Shown here piece by piece: positions 14,795 through 23,278 of a DNA stretch of 25,926 nucleotides (its first letter is position 1; every line of letters starts with the position of its first letter). Both the position numbers and the translations under genes were made by a program. The notes under the pieces are model-generated. The model did no database searches. It had not been told where the DNA came from and saw nothing but the letters and a program-made list of their open reading frames with translations. The stretch is from positions 1-25,926 of the forward strand of contig JAISRQ010000047.1 of the NCBI GenBank assembly GCA_031273545.1, in the 5' to 3' direction. The DNA is from Holosporales bacterium. Its GTDB lineage: Bacteria; Pseudomonadota; Alphaproteobacteria; BNTO01.

Positions 14795-15409
14795 ATGACA
14801 AAGCGGGTTGCTGCTAAATATAAGATAGATCGTCGGTTGGGTGTAAATTTGTGGGGCCGCACAAAAAGTCCATACTCTGTTAGAAATTACGGTCCAGGCC
14901 AACATGGGAAGCAACACTCTAGGTTGTCCGACTATGGGATCCAGTTGCATGCGAAGCAAATGCTGAAAGGCTATTACGGAAACATTAACGAAAGACAGTT
15001 CCGTAACCTTTACAAAGAAGCGATTCGCCTGCACGGGGACACATCAGAGAACATGGTCGGATTACTAGAGCGGCGTCTTGATGCCGTTGTGTATCGCTTG
15101 AAGTTCGCCGCAACAGTGTTTGCTTCGCGACAGTTGGTCAATCATGGACACATATTAGTGAACGGCAAGCGCGTAAATATTCCGTCTTACAGAGTAAAGA
15201 GCGGGGATGAAATTTCCGTGTCGGAAAAGATGCGCACCAATGCTAATGTCCTCATAGCAACGGAGCTCGCCGAGAGGGCCGTTCCGGAGTACATAGAAGC
15301 CGACCACAAGAATATGAAGGGGACGTTTTTGCGAGTTCCGAACTTATCCGATATTCCGTACCCTGTTCATATGGAGCCAAATTTGGTTGTCGAATTCTAT
15401 TCTAGGTAA
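14795..15409 (+). CDS. rpsD: 30S ribosomal protein S4
   Basis: S4 is a primary binder of 16S rRNA that nucleates assembly of the 30S body. The 204-residue length is normal for bacteria. The N terminus 'YKIDRRLGVNLWGRTKSP' and 'NYGPGQHGKQHSRLSDYGIQ' is the alphaproteobacterial form without the zinc-binding cysteines. The S4 RNA-binding domain spans about residues 95-155 ('LERRLDAVVYRLKFA', 'ASRQLVNHGHILVNGKRVNI'). The C terminus ends LVVEFYSR as in the family. No clear ribosome site precedes the ATG (GTTGATTT), and a TTATAC box lies only 11 bases upstream, so the transcript may be nearly leaderless. A perfect palindrome lies at 14745-14765. Confidence 0.97.
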   Translation: MTKRVAAKYKIDRRLGVNLWGRTKSPYSVRNYGPGQHGKQHSRLSDYGIQLHAKQMLKGYYGNINERQFRNLYKEAIRLHGDTSENMVGLLERRLDAVVYRLKFAATVFASRQLVNHGHILVNGKRVNIPSYRVKSGDEISVSEKMRTNANVLIATELAERAVPEYIEADHKNMKGTFLRVPNLSDIPYPVHMEPNLVVEFYSR

Positions 15410-15428
15410 TTAGTTTGCTTCTTCTGTA

Positions 15429-15524
15429 TGCATACCGGGGCGTTAAAGATTGCGGCCAATAAGCTGAGTAATCATGGTCGTTTATTTTGCGAAAAAGTCC
15501 GTAATCTTTTTTTAGGGGAGTGTA
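15429..15524 (-). repeat. Intergenic palindromic element, copy 10
   Basis: Left GCATACCGGGGCG, arm AAAGATTGCGGCC, core AATCATGGTCGTTTATTTTG, right AAAGTCCGTAATCTTTTTTT and GGGGAGTGTAC. It lies just after rpsD and shares GTGTAC with copy 11 in direct tandem. Confidence 0.85.
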
Positions 15525-15607
15525 CTTTGCCAAAAATAGTGCGGACCCAAAATTGAAGAGTGGTAAGCATGTGTTCTCCTAAAAGGTCCGTAACCTTTTC
15601 GGGCGAT
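15520..15607 (-). repeat. Intergenic palindromic element, copy 11
   Basis: Begins TGTACTTTGCC, then AAAAATAGTGCGGACCC, core GTGGTAAGCATGTGTTCTCC, right AAAGGTCCGTAACCTTTTCGG. The pair of copies fills most of the rpsD-yidC gap. Confidence 0.82.
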
Positions 15608-15634
15608 GCGCCGACGCCCCTAACAACAACTATG

Positions 15635-15663
15635 TTGATTTATTCTCACAGCTTACGTAGTAT
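15635..15663 (+). promoter_or_regulatory. Candidate yidC promoter
   Basis: TTGATT (15635-15640) and TAGTAT (15658-15663) are separated by 17 bases, with an overlapping TATAAA at 15661. Predicted start is about 30 bases before the yidC ATG. Confidence 0.4.
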
Positions 15664-15698
15664 AAATCTGTTAGTTCCTTTACATTTTTGATTGGCTC

Positions 15699-17354
15699 AT
15701 GTCTGAAACAAGAGATGCGCTCCTCGCGTTTGGGGTGTGCTTTGCTATCCTGTATGGTTTTAGCTGTTTTAATAAATCTTCGCAGGAATCTGCGCCTGAG
15801 GCTCCTGTAGAGCAGTGTGTCGTTGCGGAGGAAGCCCCGAAGCTATCGAGACACGATGCGCTTCAGCTTGACCCTCGAATACATATAAATAACGAAAATA
15901 TCACCGGGTCAATCAATTTAAAAGGTGCACGAATAGATGATTTGTCCTTAACTAAATACAAAAAGACTACTGCCCCAGATAGCTCTGGTGTTGAGATATT
16001 TAGCCCTTCGGAAAATTTGTGCTATGCAAGCGTGACGTGGCGGAGTGGAGGCGGCGAAGATAAGATAGAACTTCCTTCGGAGTCTACAGTGTGGACGGTG
16101 GTAGCAGGTGGTGCAAGTGAATTAACGCCAAGCACCCCCGTAGAATTGACTTGGACCAACGCGAGTGGGCTGACTTTTTCGCGGACGTTTACTCTTGATA
16201 ATGACTATTTAATCTCAATTCATGACAAAATTACAAATAAAACTGGCGCAGATATTAAGATTGCGCCCTCGTGTGAAATAATCCGAGATACTTCTGAGCA
16301 AAAAGGGGGAACGTCTGTGCACGAAGGGGGCATTGGGTATTTTGACGAAGACCTGGAAGAGATACGGTTTGAAAAACTGAAGAAAGGGAAGCGTCTGGAT
16401 GTTTCGGCTTCGGATGGGTGGTGCGGCTTTACGGACAAATATTGGCTGACATCGTTTGTCATAAAAAGCCCTTCGAAGGTCAGCATATTTGGAAAAGACA
16501 TGCAACATTGCTGTGTGAATGGTTCGTTGGCTATAGTAAAGAACGGGGCAGAGCTAGAAGTTATTAACAAATTGTTTGCCGGAGCGAAAGTATTGAAATG
16601 CTTGGATTCGTACCGTCAAACTCAAGCGATAAAGAAATTTGATTTAGCGGTGGATTTTGGTTGGCTTTATTTTGCAACCAAGCCTTTGTTTTATGTGTTG
16701 CAGTTTTTGCATTCGTCGTTAGGCAACCTTGCCCTTGCGATTTTGGTGCTTACCATTTTAAGTAAGTTGCTTTTGTTCCCTATGGCATCAGCGTCTCAGC
16801 GCTCTATGATGAAGCTTAAGGACCTTCAGCCCAAGATTGCGTTATTAAAACAGCGCTACAGCAACGATAAATTAAAGCTCCAAGAGGAATTGCTTGCGTT
16901 GTATAAGAAAGAAAAAATAAATCCTATGTCAGGATTCCTCCCTTTATTAATACAAATGCCTATATTCTTCTGTTTATATAAAGTGTTCTCCATTAACATA
17001 GAGATGCGGCATGCCCCGCTTGGTTTTTGGATTTCGGATTTATCTGCACCAGACCCAACATCGCTGTTCAATTTATTTGGATTGATTCCGTGGACGGTTC
17101 CGTCGTTTTTGCAAATAGGGGTGCTTCCGTTGTTGATGGGCGGGACGATGATTTTACAGCAAAGGTTTTCGCCTCAACCAGCTGACCCCGCACAAGCGAA
17201 AATGATGTACATAATGCCGTTGGTGTTTTTGTTTATGTTTTCGTCATTTCCTGCAGGGTTGGTTTTGTACTGGATGATAAGTAATATTTTGTCGATATTC
17301 CAACAAATATATATAAACAAGACGATCACGCATACAAACAAGTCAAAGGCTTAG
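15699..17354 (+). CDS. yidC: Membrane protein insertase YidC/OxaA
   Basis: YidC inserts and folds inner-membrane proteins, alone or with Sec. The 551-residue protein has the Gram-negative layout. It has an N-terminal helix (about 7-24), a large periplasmic beta domain (about 55-300), and then the conserved core with helices near 322-362, 411-432, 455-480 and 503-535. The groove arginine is R368 in 'ASASQRSMMKLKDLQPKI', matching the essential Arg of the family. 'INPMSGFLPLLIQMPIFFCLY' and 'FSSFPAGLVLYWMISNILSI' are family signatures. No strong ribosome site precedes the ATG. The usual rpmH-rnpA-yidC cluster is absent; rpsD and pgsA flank it, with palindromic elements on both sides. Confidence 0.96.
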   Translation: MSETRDALLAFGVCFAILYGFSCFNKSSQESAPEAPVEQCVVAEEAPKLSRHDALQLDPRIHINNENITGSINLKGARIDDLSLTKYKKTTAPDSSGVEIFSPSENLCYASVTWRSGGGEDKIELPSESTVWTVVAGGASELTPSTPVELTWTNASGLTFSRTFTLDNDYLISIHDKITNKTGADIKIAPSCEIIRDTSEQKGGTSVHEGGIGYFDEDLEEIRFEKLKKGKRLDVSASDGWCGFTDKYWLTSFVIKSPSKVSIFGKDMQHCCVNGSLAIVKNGAELEVINKLFAGAKVLKCLDSYRQTQAIKKFDLAVDFGWLYFATKPLFYVLQFLHSSLGNLALAILVLTILSKLLLFPMASASQRSMMKLKDLQPKIALLKQRYSNDKLKLQEELLALYKKEKINPMSGFLPLLIQMPIFFCLYKVFSINIEMRHAPLGFWISDLSAPDPTSLFNLFGLIPWTVPSFLQIGVLPLLMGGTMILQQRFSPQPADPAQAKMMYIMPLVFLFMFSSFPAGLVLYWMISNILSIFQQIYINKTITHTNKSKA

Positions 17355-17402
17355 TCGGGCAAATATAAATGTAGTAGGGGGAGTTTTAGGCTTAGTATTT
17401 AG

Positions 17403-17490
17403 GTGCACTCCCCAAAGGTTGCGTACTTTTTGGATGAACAAACACTTAGTCTTGTCAGTTTTCGGTCCGCGATATTTGGGCCCCTGGGGA
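17403..17490 (+). repeat. Intergenic palindromic element, copy 12
   Basis: Left GTGCACTCCCCAAAGGTTGC, core GAACAAACACTTAGTCTTGT, then CAGTTTTCGGTCCGCGATAT and TTGGGCCCCTGGGG. It lies about 50 bases after the yidC stop, in the position of a 3' hairpin. Confidence 0.85.
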
Positions 17491-17615
17491 TTGTCGGAAA
17501 AAAAGAGTCGAGACACGTTCATTTTTACAAATTTGTCCTATCAAAAAGTGGGCATTTTATTGCGGAATTGGTATAGTCGCAATAGCGATTAGAGAAAAGG
17601 TTATACGTACATTTT

Positions 17616-18200
17616 ATGTCTTCAAGGAGAATCTCCAGCAAGGTTTCCCACAGGAAAGTATTGAGACTAGAGAAGTGGAAAATAGTCACGGTCCCAAATG
17701 TGATCACATTTGTTCGAGTGGGAATAATTCCATTTTTAGTTTTGTCGTTTTATGTTAGCGAAATACTTGCGCTAGTAATGTTTATATTTGCGTGTGTAAC
17801 TGATTACGCTGACGGGTACATTGCGAAGAGATTCAACCAATCCAGCCGATTCGGCGCCTTTTTGGACCCAATTGCAGATAAATTGCTGGTCTCTACCGCC
17901 CTGTTGATGATGGCGGGAATGGGCCAAATTCGAGGTTTTCACTTGATTCCTGCAAGTATAGTGCTGTGCCGGGAGTTTTTTATTTCGGGATTGCGCGAGT
18001 TTTTGGCCGCATCAGGAAAAGAGCTTAGAGTATCAAATATTGCGAAATATAAAACCACGCTTCAAATGACGGCGATAACGTGTTTACTTACGAATGTTAA
18101 TGTTTCGTGGTTTGCTGGAAATGTACTGTTATGGGCGTCAGCCGCACTTTCTGTCGTAACAGGGGCGCACTACCTAAAAGCAGTAATAGATTCGCAGTGA
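17616..18200 (+). CDS. pgsA: CDP-diacylglycerol--glycerol-3-phosphate phosphatidyltransferase
   Basis: PgsA makes phosphatidylglycerophosphate, the precursor of phosphatidylglycerol and cardiolipin, at the inner membrane. The 194-residue protein carries the CDP-alcohol phosphotransferase motif in 'TDYADGYIAKRFNQSSRFG' and 'AFLDPIADK', with D63, D66, G67, A70, G80, D84 and D88 in place. The Arg that normally follows A70 is Lys (AKR instead of ARR). 'TVPNVITFVRVGIIPFLV' and 'CREFFISGLREFLAASG' are typical of PgsA rather than of PssA. About 20 basic residues precede the usual start, and no strong ribosome site is seen. It is convergent with the MscS-type gene. Confidence 0.93.
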   Translation: MSSRRISSKVSHRKVLRLEKWKIVTVPNVITFVRVGIIPFLVLSFYVSEILALVMFIFACVTDYADGYIAKRFNQSSRFGAFLDPIADKLLVSTALLMMAGMGQIRGFHLIPASIVLCREFFISGLREFLAASGKELRVSNIAKYKTTLQMTAITCLLTNVNVSWFAGNVLLWASAALSVVTGAHYLKAVIDSQ

Positions 18201-18207
18201 CAAAACT

Positions 18208-18290
18208 GCCACAGAAAAGATTACAGACTTTATTGAAGAACAAACGCTCACAATCCTTCATGTCCTGTTATAACCTTTGGGAGCCCGTTG
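18208..18290 (+). repeat. Intergenic palindromic element, copy 13
   Basis: AGAAAAGATTACAGAC, core GAACAAACGCTCACAATCCT, then GTTATAACCTTTGGGAGCCC. It fills nearly all of the 90-base gap between the convergent pgsA and mechanosensitive-channel genes and touches the latter's stop codon, where it could serve both transcripts as a 3' hairpin. Confidence 0.82.
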
Positions 18291-19724
18291 TCAAATTCCC
18301 AAGAAATTTTTCAGCGCAGCAGCAAATTCTGACGATAGTTTTTTCTTTTCCTGAAGGCTTTTGGCCGTTCTATTCGCAATATCTGCAGTTTCTTCGCGCC
18401 GCGTAATTATAGCCTCACTGATCTTTACAGTGACATCTGGGCATTCAATCAAAATGCGCTTTAAATCATCTCGCTCCAGGGAATAAATAACAACGTCAGT
18501 ATGAGCAGAAACTGTCGCATTTCGTGGAGAACTGTGCAAAACGCCTCCCTCGCCAAAGAAGTCGTTTGTAACCAAATATGTGATGTGCTTTTTGATCAAG
18601 GAATCGTCAGACGGATCCGGCACCATAATAGAAATGTCCACTATCCCCTCGCCAACAAAATACATTGCTGTTCCTGTGCTTTTTTCCGCGATAATAACTT
18701 CCCCTGGCTTGCATAATTTTGGAGTAAGAACTGCCGCTATTTTCTTTAATTCCGCCTCAGAGCACTCTGCAAAAAGCGGACTGAGCCTAGCAACATCATA
18801 CGCTGGCGTAGAAGGAATGGCAGCCTCTTCGCAGGCTTTATCGCTCCCCTTAAAGATTCTACAAGTATCTTCAGCAAAGTTAATATTGTGCTCAGATAAA
18901 TGCGAAACAATACATTGGATGACATTATGTATTACTGTTTTTTCTTGGGAGAATTCAGGAACCTTAAATAAAATCTTATAGGACACTGACCCCCCATCCA
19001 AATTTTGGGCAAAAACTTTAGCTTGCTTTTCAAAAACACCTGGCGCTGCTGCTGCTGCACCTTGTAATATCCTCCTTGCTCTGTCCACAGGAATAAAGCT
19101 GTCCAACACAACATCAACGCTCATCCAGTAGTCATTGCTATAGTTCACCATAACGTCATCCAGTAGCTTCCTATTACTAAGAACCAACATCGTTTCATTC
19201 ATTAGTGAAAATACAGTCTCTCTTAATTTGACTTGCTTTACCTTAGCTATCTCTCCGCTTGGAAGTTTTACCCAATCCCCTGTTTTAAAGTTTCCTGTAA
19301 AATCCAAAATTACACCAGCTATGCAATCTTTGATGAACGACTTCCCTGCGTAACCAAGTCCCGCTCCTGCCGTCACCAACGAGGCCCATACACCTGTTGC
19401 AGACTTACCATAAACAGCAACTAACACAAATATTGTAGCAATAGCATAGATACCAATAGATACGAAATCCTTTAACACCCGAGATACTGGTTTACCGCGC
19501 CTTGCTTCCATCGGAGCCCAACAGAAGATTGAGATAAAGCGCGTAACGACCCACGCAAGCATGGCCATTGTTAAAGCTTTTACGCCCTGTTCTATGTCGT
19601 ACAACACCCCGGTGTTATCTATACTAATGGGGTCTGCTGCAGTGTATAAGAACAGTAAAAGTGCGACGCATGCTATTCCTATTACTATATATGAAAATCC
19701 TTTCCAGTTCATGGGCTTACGCAT
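18291..19724 (-). CDS. MscS-type channel with C-terminal cyclic-nucleotide-binding domain
   Basis: This 477-residue membrane channel has N-terminal helices (about 11-29 and 47-69), a MscS core with helices at about 86-105 and 110-140, including the Gly/Ala-rich pore segment 'GVWASLVTAGAGLGYAGKSF', and the family beta domain starting 'DFTGNFKTGDWVKLPSGEIA'. From about residue 312 it carries a cNMP-binding domain ('VARLSPLFAECSEAELKKIA', 'GEVIIAEKSTGTAMYFVGEG') with a phosphate-binding cassette FFGEGGVL....RNATVSA (389-407). This is the bacterial CNG (bCNG) arrangement, in which ligand binding is thought to gate or modulate conductance. AAGAGAA precedes the ATG and a good promoter lies at 19752-19779. 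The ligand and the cyclase that would make it are not in the window. Confidence 0.9.
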   Translation of the reverse strand: MRKPMNWKGFSYIVIGIACVALLLFLYTAADPISIDNTGVLYDIEQGVKALTMAMLAWVVTRFISIFCWAPMEARRGKPVSRVLKDFVSIGIYAIATIFVLVAVYGKSATGVWASLVTAGAGLGYAGKSFIKDCIAGVILDFTGNFKTGDWVKLPSGEIAKVKQVKLRETVFSLMNETMLVLSNRKLLDDVMVNYSNDYWMSVDVVLDSFIPVDRARRILQGAAAAAPGVFEKQAKVFAQNLDGGSVSYKILFKVPEFSQEKTVIHNVIQCIVSHLSEHNINFAEDTCRIFKGSDKACEEAAIPSTPAYDVARLSPLFAECSEAELKKIAAVLTPKLCKPGEVIIAEKSTGTAMYFVGEGIVDISIMVPDPSDDSLIKKHITYLVTNDFFGEGGVLHSSPRNATVSAHTDVVIYSLERDDLKRILIECPDVTVKISEAIITRREETADIANRTAKSLQEKKKLSSEFAAALKNFLGI

Positions 19725-19751
19725 GCATACACATTCTCTTACATACTTACA

Positions 19752-19779
19752 GTATTACACGAAATGTAAATAATGTCAA
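19752..19779 (-). promoter_or_regulatory. Sigma70-type promoter of the MscS/cNMP channel gene
   Basis: On the minus strand, a perfect TTGACA (-35, 19774-19779) is followed after 16 bases by TAATAC (-10, 19752-19757). Transcription would start near 19745, about 20 bases before the ATG. Confidence 0.6.
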
Positions 19780-20048
19780 ATAAACACATTTATCCTACTT
19801 CGCTGAATACATAGTAAATATCTTTTGAGAAAAATAATAAAACATTAACGAAGTAAACGAATTCATAATAACAAAAAAGTGCTTCATTTATTTCACATAC
19901 TAATCAAGAACACTAAACATAAACATAAAACGACTGAATCACAATAGAGACGAATACAACTCATATAAACCTCCAATAAATACGAAAAAAAAGGAATAAA
20001 CATTCATTCACATCAACTGTCCGCAATAATTTGGAGCACAGGTAATAG
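19780..20048. other. AT-rich intergenic gap without elements
   Basis: This stretch between the channel promoter and the end of the next minus-strand gene is strongly AT-rich. It has no open frame, no palindromic element and no hairpin that I can support. It is the longest element-free gap in the right-hand four fifths of the window. Confidence 0.5.
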
Positions 20049-20552
20049 CTATATTTCCTCCAACTCAAGCGTCCAACCAGATTTCATTTTCCATTCATCA
20101 ATGGACAAAGTAAAAGATGTAACCCGCATAGCAAGTTCGGGAAAGTAACGCACAAACAACGTTCCGTGACTTTTTGTCAGCTCAACCACGCCATCTTTGT
20201 ATTCGAAGTCGTAGTACGGTTTGTTGTTTTCGTCCATAACATAAATCGAACCAGGCACGACTTCACGCCTAAGGATAATGGTATTGTCATGCGGGTCTAC
20301 TTTTTGGCATAAGTGCTGAATACAGCTGACTGTAATTTTTTCGCCGACACGAAACCCTTCTGTTGCGATTACAGTTTGATCAGAACAACGAATAGTCGAA
20401 CAATATTTGTGTTCGGGATTGCCAACAAATACAAGGCTGCCGTTTACTGTCCGGCGAAATTCACCTTGCGGAATGGCCTTTAGTTCTTGCGTACAACCGC
20501 GAGCTGACATTGGAGGCAAGCCTCCTAGACTGAAAATTAATCCTGTTTGCAT
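20049..20552 (-). CDS. Orphan phage-structural-like protein
   Basis: This 167-residue protein has an excellent ribosome site (AAGGAG, five bases before the ATG). The N-terminal half ('GLPPMSARGCTQELKAI', 'RRTVNGSLVFVGNPEHKYCS', 'TIRCSDQTVIATEGFRVGEK') resembles small phage structural proteins whose pattern I recall as 'G(I/L)PxYSARGLTQTLxPI ... RRTVNGxLVDxS ... KYxSTISCxDQ'. The family assignment rests on memory of that pattern and not on a search. The C-terminal half ('FEYKDGVVELTKSHGTLFVR', 'YFPELAMRVTSFTLSIDEW') is beta-rich. No other phage gene (capsid, tail, terminase, integrase) is in the window. It is either a relic of a degraded prophage or part of a dispersed gene-transfer-agent-like set. 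Confidence 0.65.
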   Translation of the reverse strand: MQTGLIFSLGGLPPMSARGCTQELKAIPQGEFRRTVNGSLVFVGNPEHKYCSTIRCSDQTVIATEGFRVGEKITVSCIQHLCQKVDPHDNTIILRREVVPGSIYVMDENNKPYYDFEYKDGVVELTKSHGTLFVRYFPELAMRVTSFTLSIDEWKMKSGWTLELEEI

Positions 20553-20616
20553 AGTTACTCCTTATAGTGAATGCATAGATGTAAAAGATAATGTGGTGTT
20601 TGATAACCCGTGCGCA

Positions 20617-20712
20617 GACCCACTTCCCAAAAGACTACGGACTTTAGGGCAGCAGAACGTTCACGATTCTTCAGCTTTTGGGCCGCAATCTTTGTGGACT
20701 TCGGTGGTTATT
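20617..20712 (+). repeat. Intergenic palindromic element, copy 14
   Basis: GACCCACTTCCCAAAAGACT, ACGGAC, core AGAACGTTCACGATTCTTCA, then GGGCCGCAATCTTTGTGGAC and TTCGGTGGTTAT. It lies upstream of the phage-like gene. The 436-base gap 20553-20988 contains this copy and copy 15; 20713-20821 shows nothing clear. Confidence 0.85.
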
Positions 20713-20821
20713 TGAAGTGGCGTTTTTTGTATCCGCCTCCCCTAACTCAAATTGTAGCGCAAATAAGTTCGAGAAATGCTGATATTTATCTTTTTGGGAC
20801 GAAAAAGTTTAGAAGCTGTCT

Positions 20822-20911
20822 GGGACCCAGTGAATATAACGCAGAAACAGAATAATCGCCAGCGTTTGTTTGCCAAAAAAGCCTGAAATCACTTGCGGAG
20901 CAGGTCTATAC
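20822..20911 (-). repeat. Intergenic palindromic element, copy 15
   Basis: GGGACCCAGTGAATATAACG, CAGAAACAGAATAATCGCC, AGCGTTTGTTTGCC, AAAAAAGCCTGAAATCAC, ending GGTCTATAC. The left arm is decayed, while the core and right end are clear. It lies 78 bases beyond the recD2 stop. Confidence 0.75.
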
Positions 20912-20988
20912 ACACCACGATTACGCCCAACCACATCGAACGAGATTACATTCGCCCCCTTTCAGGACTCGCCCGCAAAATATTTATG

Positions 20989-23136
20989 CTACAACCGCTT
21001 ACTTAGCCAAGTATTGCGTTCCATAGTTTTATTATTATTTATTGCAATTGACAATGCATTCGGGCTCCCAACAAGAATCACCAGCTTTTTGCCGCGAGTA
21101 ATCCCCGTATAAACAAGGTTCCTCTGCAACATCATATAATGCAATCTAAAAATAGGAATGACCACGACGGGGTACTCGGACCCCTGACTCTTATGTATCG
21201 ATACCGCATACGACAACGTTAATTCATCCAGCTCATTATGTTCATAGCGCACGATCCTATCGTCGATCCTAACGATCGCCATTTGATTTTCTGTATCGAT
21301 TCGCTCAATAAACCCAATATCCCCATTAAACACATCCTTATCGTAATTATTCCTTATTTGCATGACTTTATCCCCAAGTCTAAAGCGTTTATTTCCGCGC
21401 AAAAGCTCCGCGCCCCTTGGATTTAGTGCGTTTTGCAGAGCATCGTTCAAGCTATCCGTCCCAATAACGCCGCGGTGCATTGGCGTTAACACTTGTACGT
21501 CAGCAAGAGGTTTATACCCAAAATAACGCGGGATTCGATCTTTTATCAATTGAACGATTATACTTTGGGCTTTATCTGTGTCCTCTTCGTGAATAAAGTA
21601 AAAATCGCCCCCTGCCTTATTTGCGATAGTTGGATAATCTCCATTTATTATTTTATGAGCATTCACAATAATCATGGACTTTTGAGCTTGGCGAAAAATT
21701 TCATTTAACTGTACGACGGTAACATTTTTGGAGTTTATAATGTCCTTAAGTACGCTCCCTGGTCCAACAGACGGAAGCTGGTTTATATCCCCCACAATGA
21801 TAATTGTTGCATAATCAGGAATTGCCCTAAGTAAATGGTACATCAGCAAAATATCCACCATTGAGGCTTCGTCCAAAATAAGTAAATCGCAATCAATTGG
21901 GTGATTCTCATTTCGTTGAAACGCCCCGTTTACATACTCAAGCAGTCTGTGTATCGTTTTGGCTTCGCGTCCCGTTGTTTCTGACATGCGCTTAGCTGCG
22001 CGTCCCGTTGGGGCAGTTAGGATAATTTTGGGCGTATTCTTTGATAAAATTTCCAAAATCGCCTTTATAATTGTTGTTTTTCCTGTCCCGGGGCTTCCCG
22101 TGATAACAAGCAATTTTTCTGTGATTGCGGCTTTTACAGCTTCTCTTTGTTTATCAGCAAGCGTTATCGATATCTTTTGCTGAACCCACTCAAGCGCAGA
22201 TTCTGCTTCGATTGGCTTTATTCTTGATTGGGAATCGCGCAGAGTCGTCAGCTTTGTTGCGACCTTGGTTTCTGCTACGTAGTATCCAAGCAAAAACACA
22301 CAAGGAACGTCATCTAAGCGCTCAATTACCACTTTATTTGACAGAGCAAGAGATTGTACTGCGCGCTCAAGTATGTCATCGTCAATGTGCAGTATTTCGC
22401 CTGATTTTTTGATTAGTTCACATTGCGAACAAAATACATGTCCGTCGTTGCTGATCTCCTTCAACACGTACAGGATTCCAGCCTCTGCTCTCATTGGCGA
22501 CTTCTCGTCTATCCCGAGCCTCTTTGCGATACTGTCCGCCGTAAGGAAGCCAATCCCCGTAATATCTGTTGCTAGGCGGTACGGGTTTTCCTTTACGAGC
22601 GCGATGGATTCGTTTCCATATTTCTGATAAATCTTTGTTGCATGTGTGGTACTCACATCGTACGACTGGAGGAACAATATGACTAGCCGGATTTCTTTTT
22701 GCTCTTGCCATGCTTGCTGAATCATCTTTACACGATGTGCTCCGATTCCTTCTATTTTAAGGAGTTCTTCTGCGGAGTGCTCAATCACGTCAAGGGTTCG
22801 TTCGCCAAACTCCTTAACAATTTTTTGCGCCATGAACGGTCCAATCCCTTTAATTAACCCAGATTGTAGGTATTTTTGTATGCCGTAAATCGACGCAGGT
22901 ACAGAACAAGTACACTCCGTAACTTTAAACTGCGGACCGAACTTTGGGTGACTAGACCACTCTCCCTGCATATCCAAGATTGAGCCTGCACTTGGGGATG
23001 GGATATTACCGACTACTGTAACAAGGTTGTTCTGGTTATAAACTTTTACTTTTGCGACAACAAACCCGCCTTCAGAATACGTAATTCTCTCAATTTGTCC
23101 TCTTAATTTAACCAACTTTCCGGGAATATCGTGCAT
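20989..23136 (-). CDS. recD2: RecD2-type ATP-dependent helicase
   Basis: This is a 5'-3' superfamily 1B DNA helicase of the RecD2 (TIGR01448-like) type, which acts without RecB and RecC. I use the ATG at 23136 (715 residues); a TTG three codons upstream is also open. Residues 1-85 form the N-terminal OB-like domain, followed by helix-hairpin-helix repeats ('SGLIKGIGPFMAQKIVKEFG', 'LLKIEGIGAHRVKMI', 'ITGIGFLTADSIAKRLGI') that are typical of RecD2. Helicase motifs are Walker A TGSPGTGKT (about 346-354), Walker B LLILDEAS (418-425), motif III GDINQLPSVGPG (449-460), and the late motifs 'LTLSYAVSIHKSQGSEYPVV' and 'NLVYTGITRGKKLV'. It stands alone between repeat-filled gaps. Confidence 0.93.
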   Translation of the reverse strand: MHDIPGKLVKLRGQIERITYSEGGFVVAKVKVYNQNNLVTVVGNIPSPSAGSILDMQGEWSSHPKFGPQFKVTECTCSVPASIYGIQKYLQSGLIKGIGPFMAQKIVKEFGERTLDVIEHSAEELLKIEGIGAHRVKMIQQAWQEQKEIRLVILFLQSYDVSTTHATKIYQKYGNESIALVKENPYRLATDITGIGFLTADSIAKRLGIDEKSPMRAEAGILYVLKEISNDGHVFCSQCELIKKSGEILHIDDDILERAVQSLALSNKVVIERLDDVPCVFLLGYYVAETKVATKLTTLRDSQSRIKPIEAESALEWVQQKISITLADKQREAVKAAITEKLLVITGSPGTGKTTIIKAILEILSKNTPKIILTAPTGRAAKRMSETTGREAKTIHRLLEYVNGAFQRNENHPIDCDLLILDEASMVDILLMYHLLRAIPDYATIIIVGDINQLPSVGPGSVLKDIINSKNVTVVQLNEIFRQAQKSMIIVNAHKIINGDYPTIANKAGGDFYFIHEEDTDKAQSIIVQLIKDRIPRYFGYKPLADVQVLTPMHRGVIGTDSLNDALQNALNPRGAELLRGNKRFRLGDKVMQIRNNYDKDVFNGDIGFIERIDTENQMAIVRIDDRIVRYEHNELDELTLSYAVSIHKSQGSEYPVVVIPIFRLHYMMLQRNLVYTGITRGKKLVILVGSPNALSIAINNNKTMERNTWLSKRL

Positions 23137-23171
23137 GAGGACCAAATTTTATAACAATAAGCTATTGCACA

Positions 23172-23260
23172 TTATACCCAATCCCCGTGATAATACCGAC
23201 TTTTTGGTATAAGAAAACGCCAATAATAGCAAAAAGCGCCTGCCCCCATCAAAAAGACCA
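23172..23260 (+). repeat. Degenerate palindromic element, copy 16
   Basis: A good left end (TATACCCAATCCCC) and arm (GATAATACCGACTTTTTGG) are followed by a decayed core (GAAAACGCCAATAATAGC) and no clear right arm. On the minus strand its end reads TATAAT (23171-23176), 35 bases before the recD2 start, so it may contribute a -10 box. Confidence 0.55.
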
Positions 23261-23278
23261 CTCATTTGAGAAGAGGGC

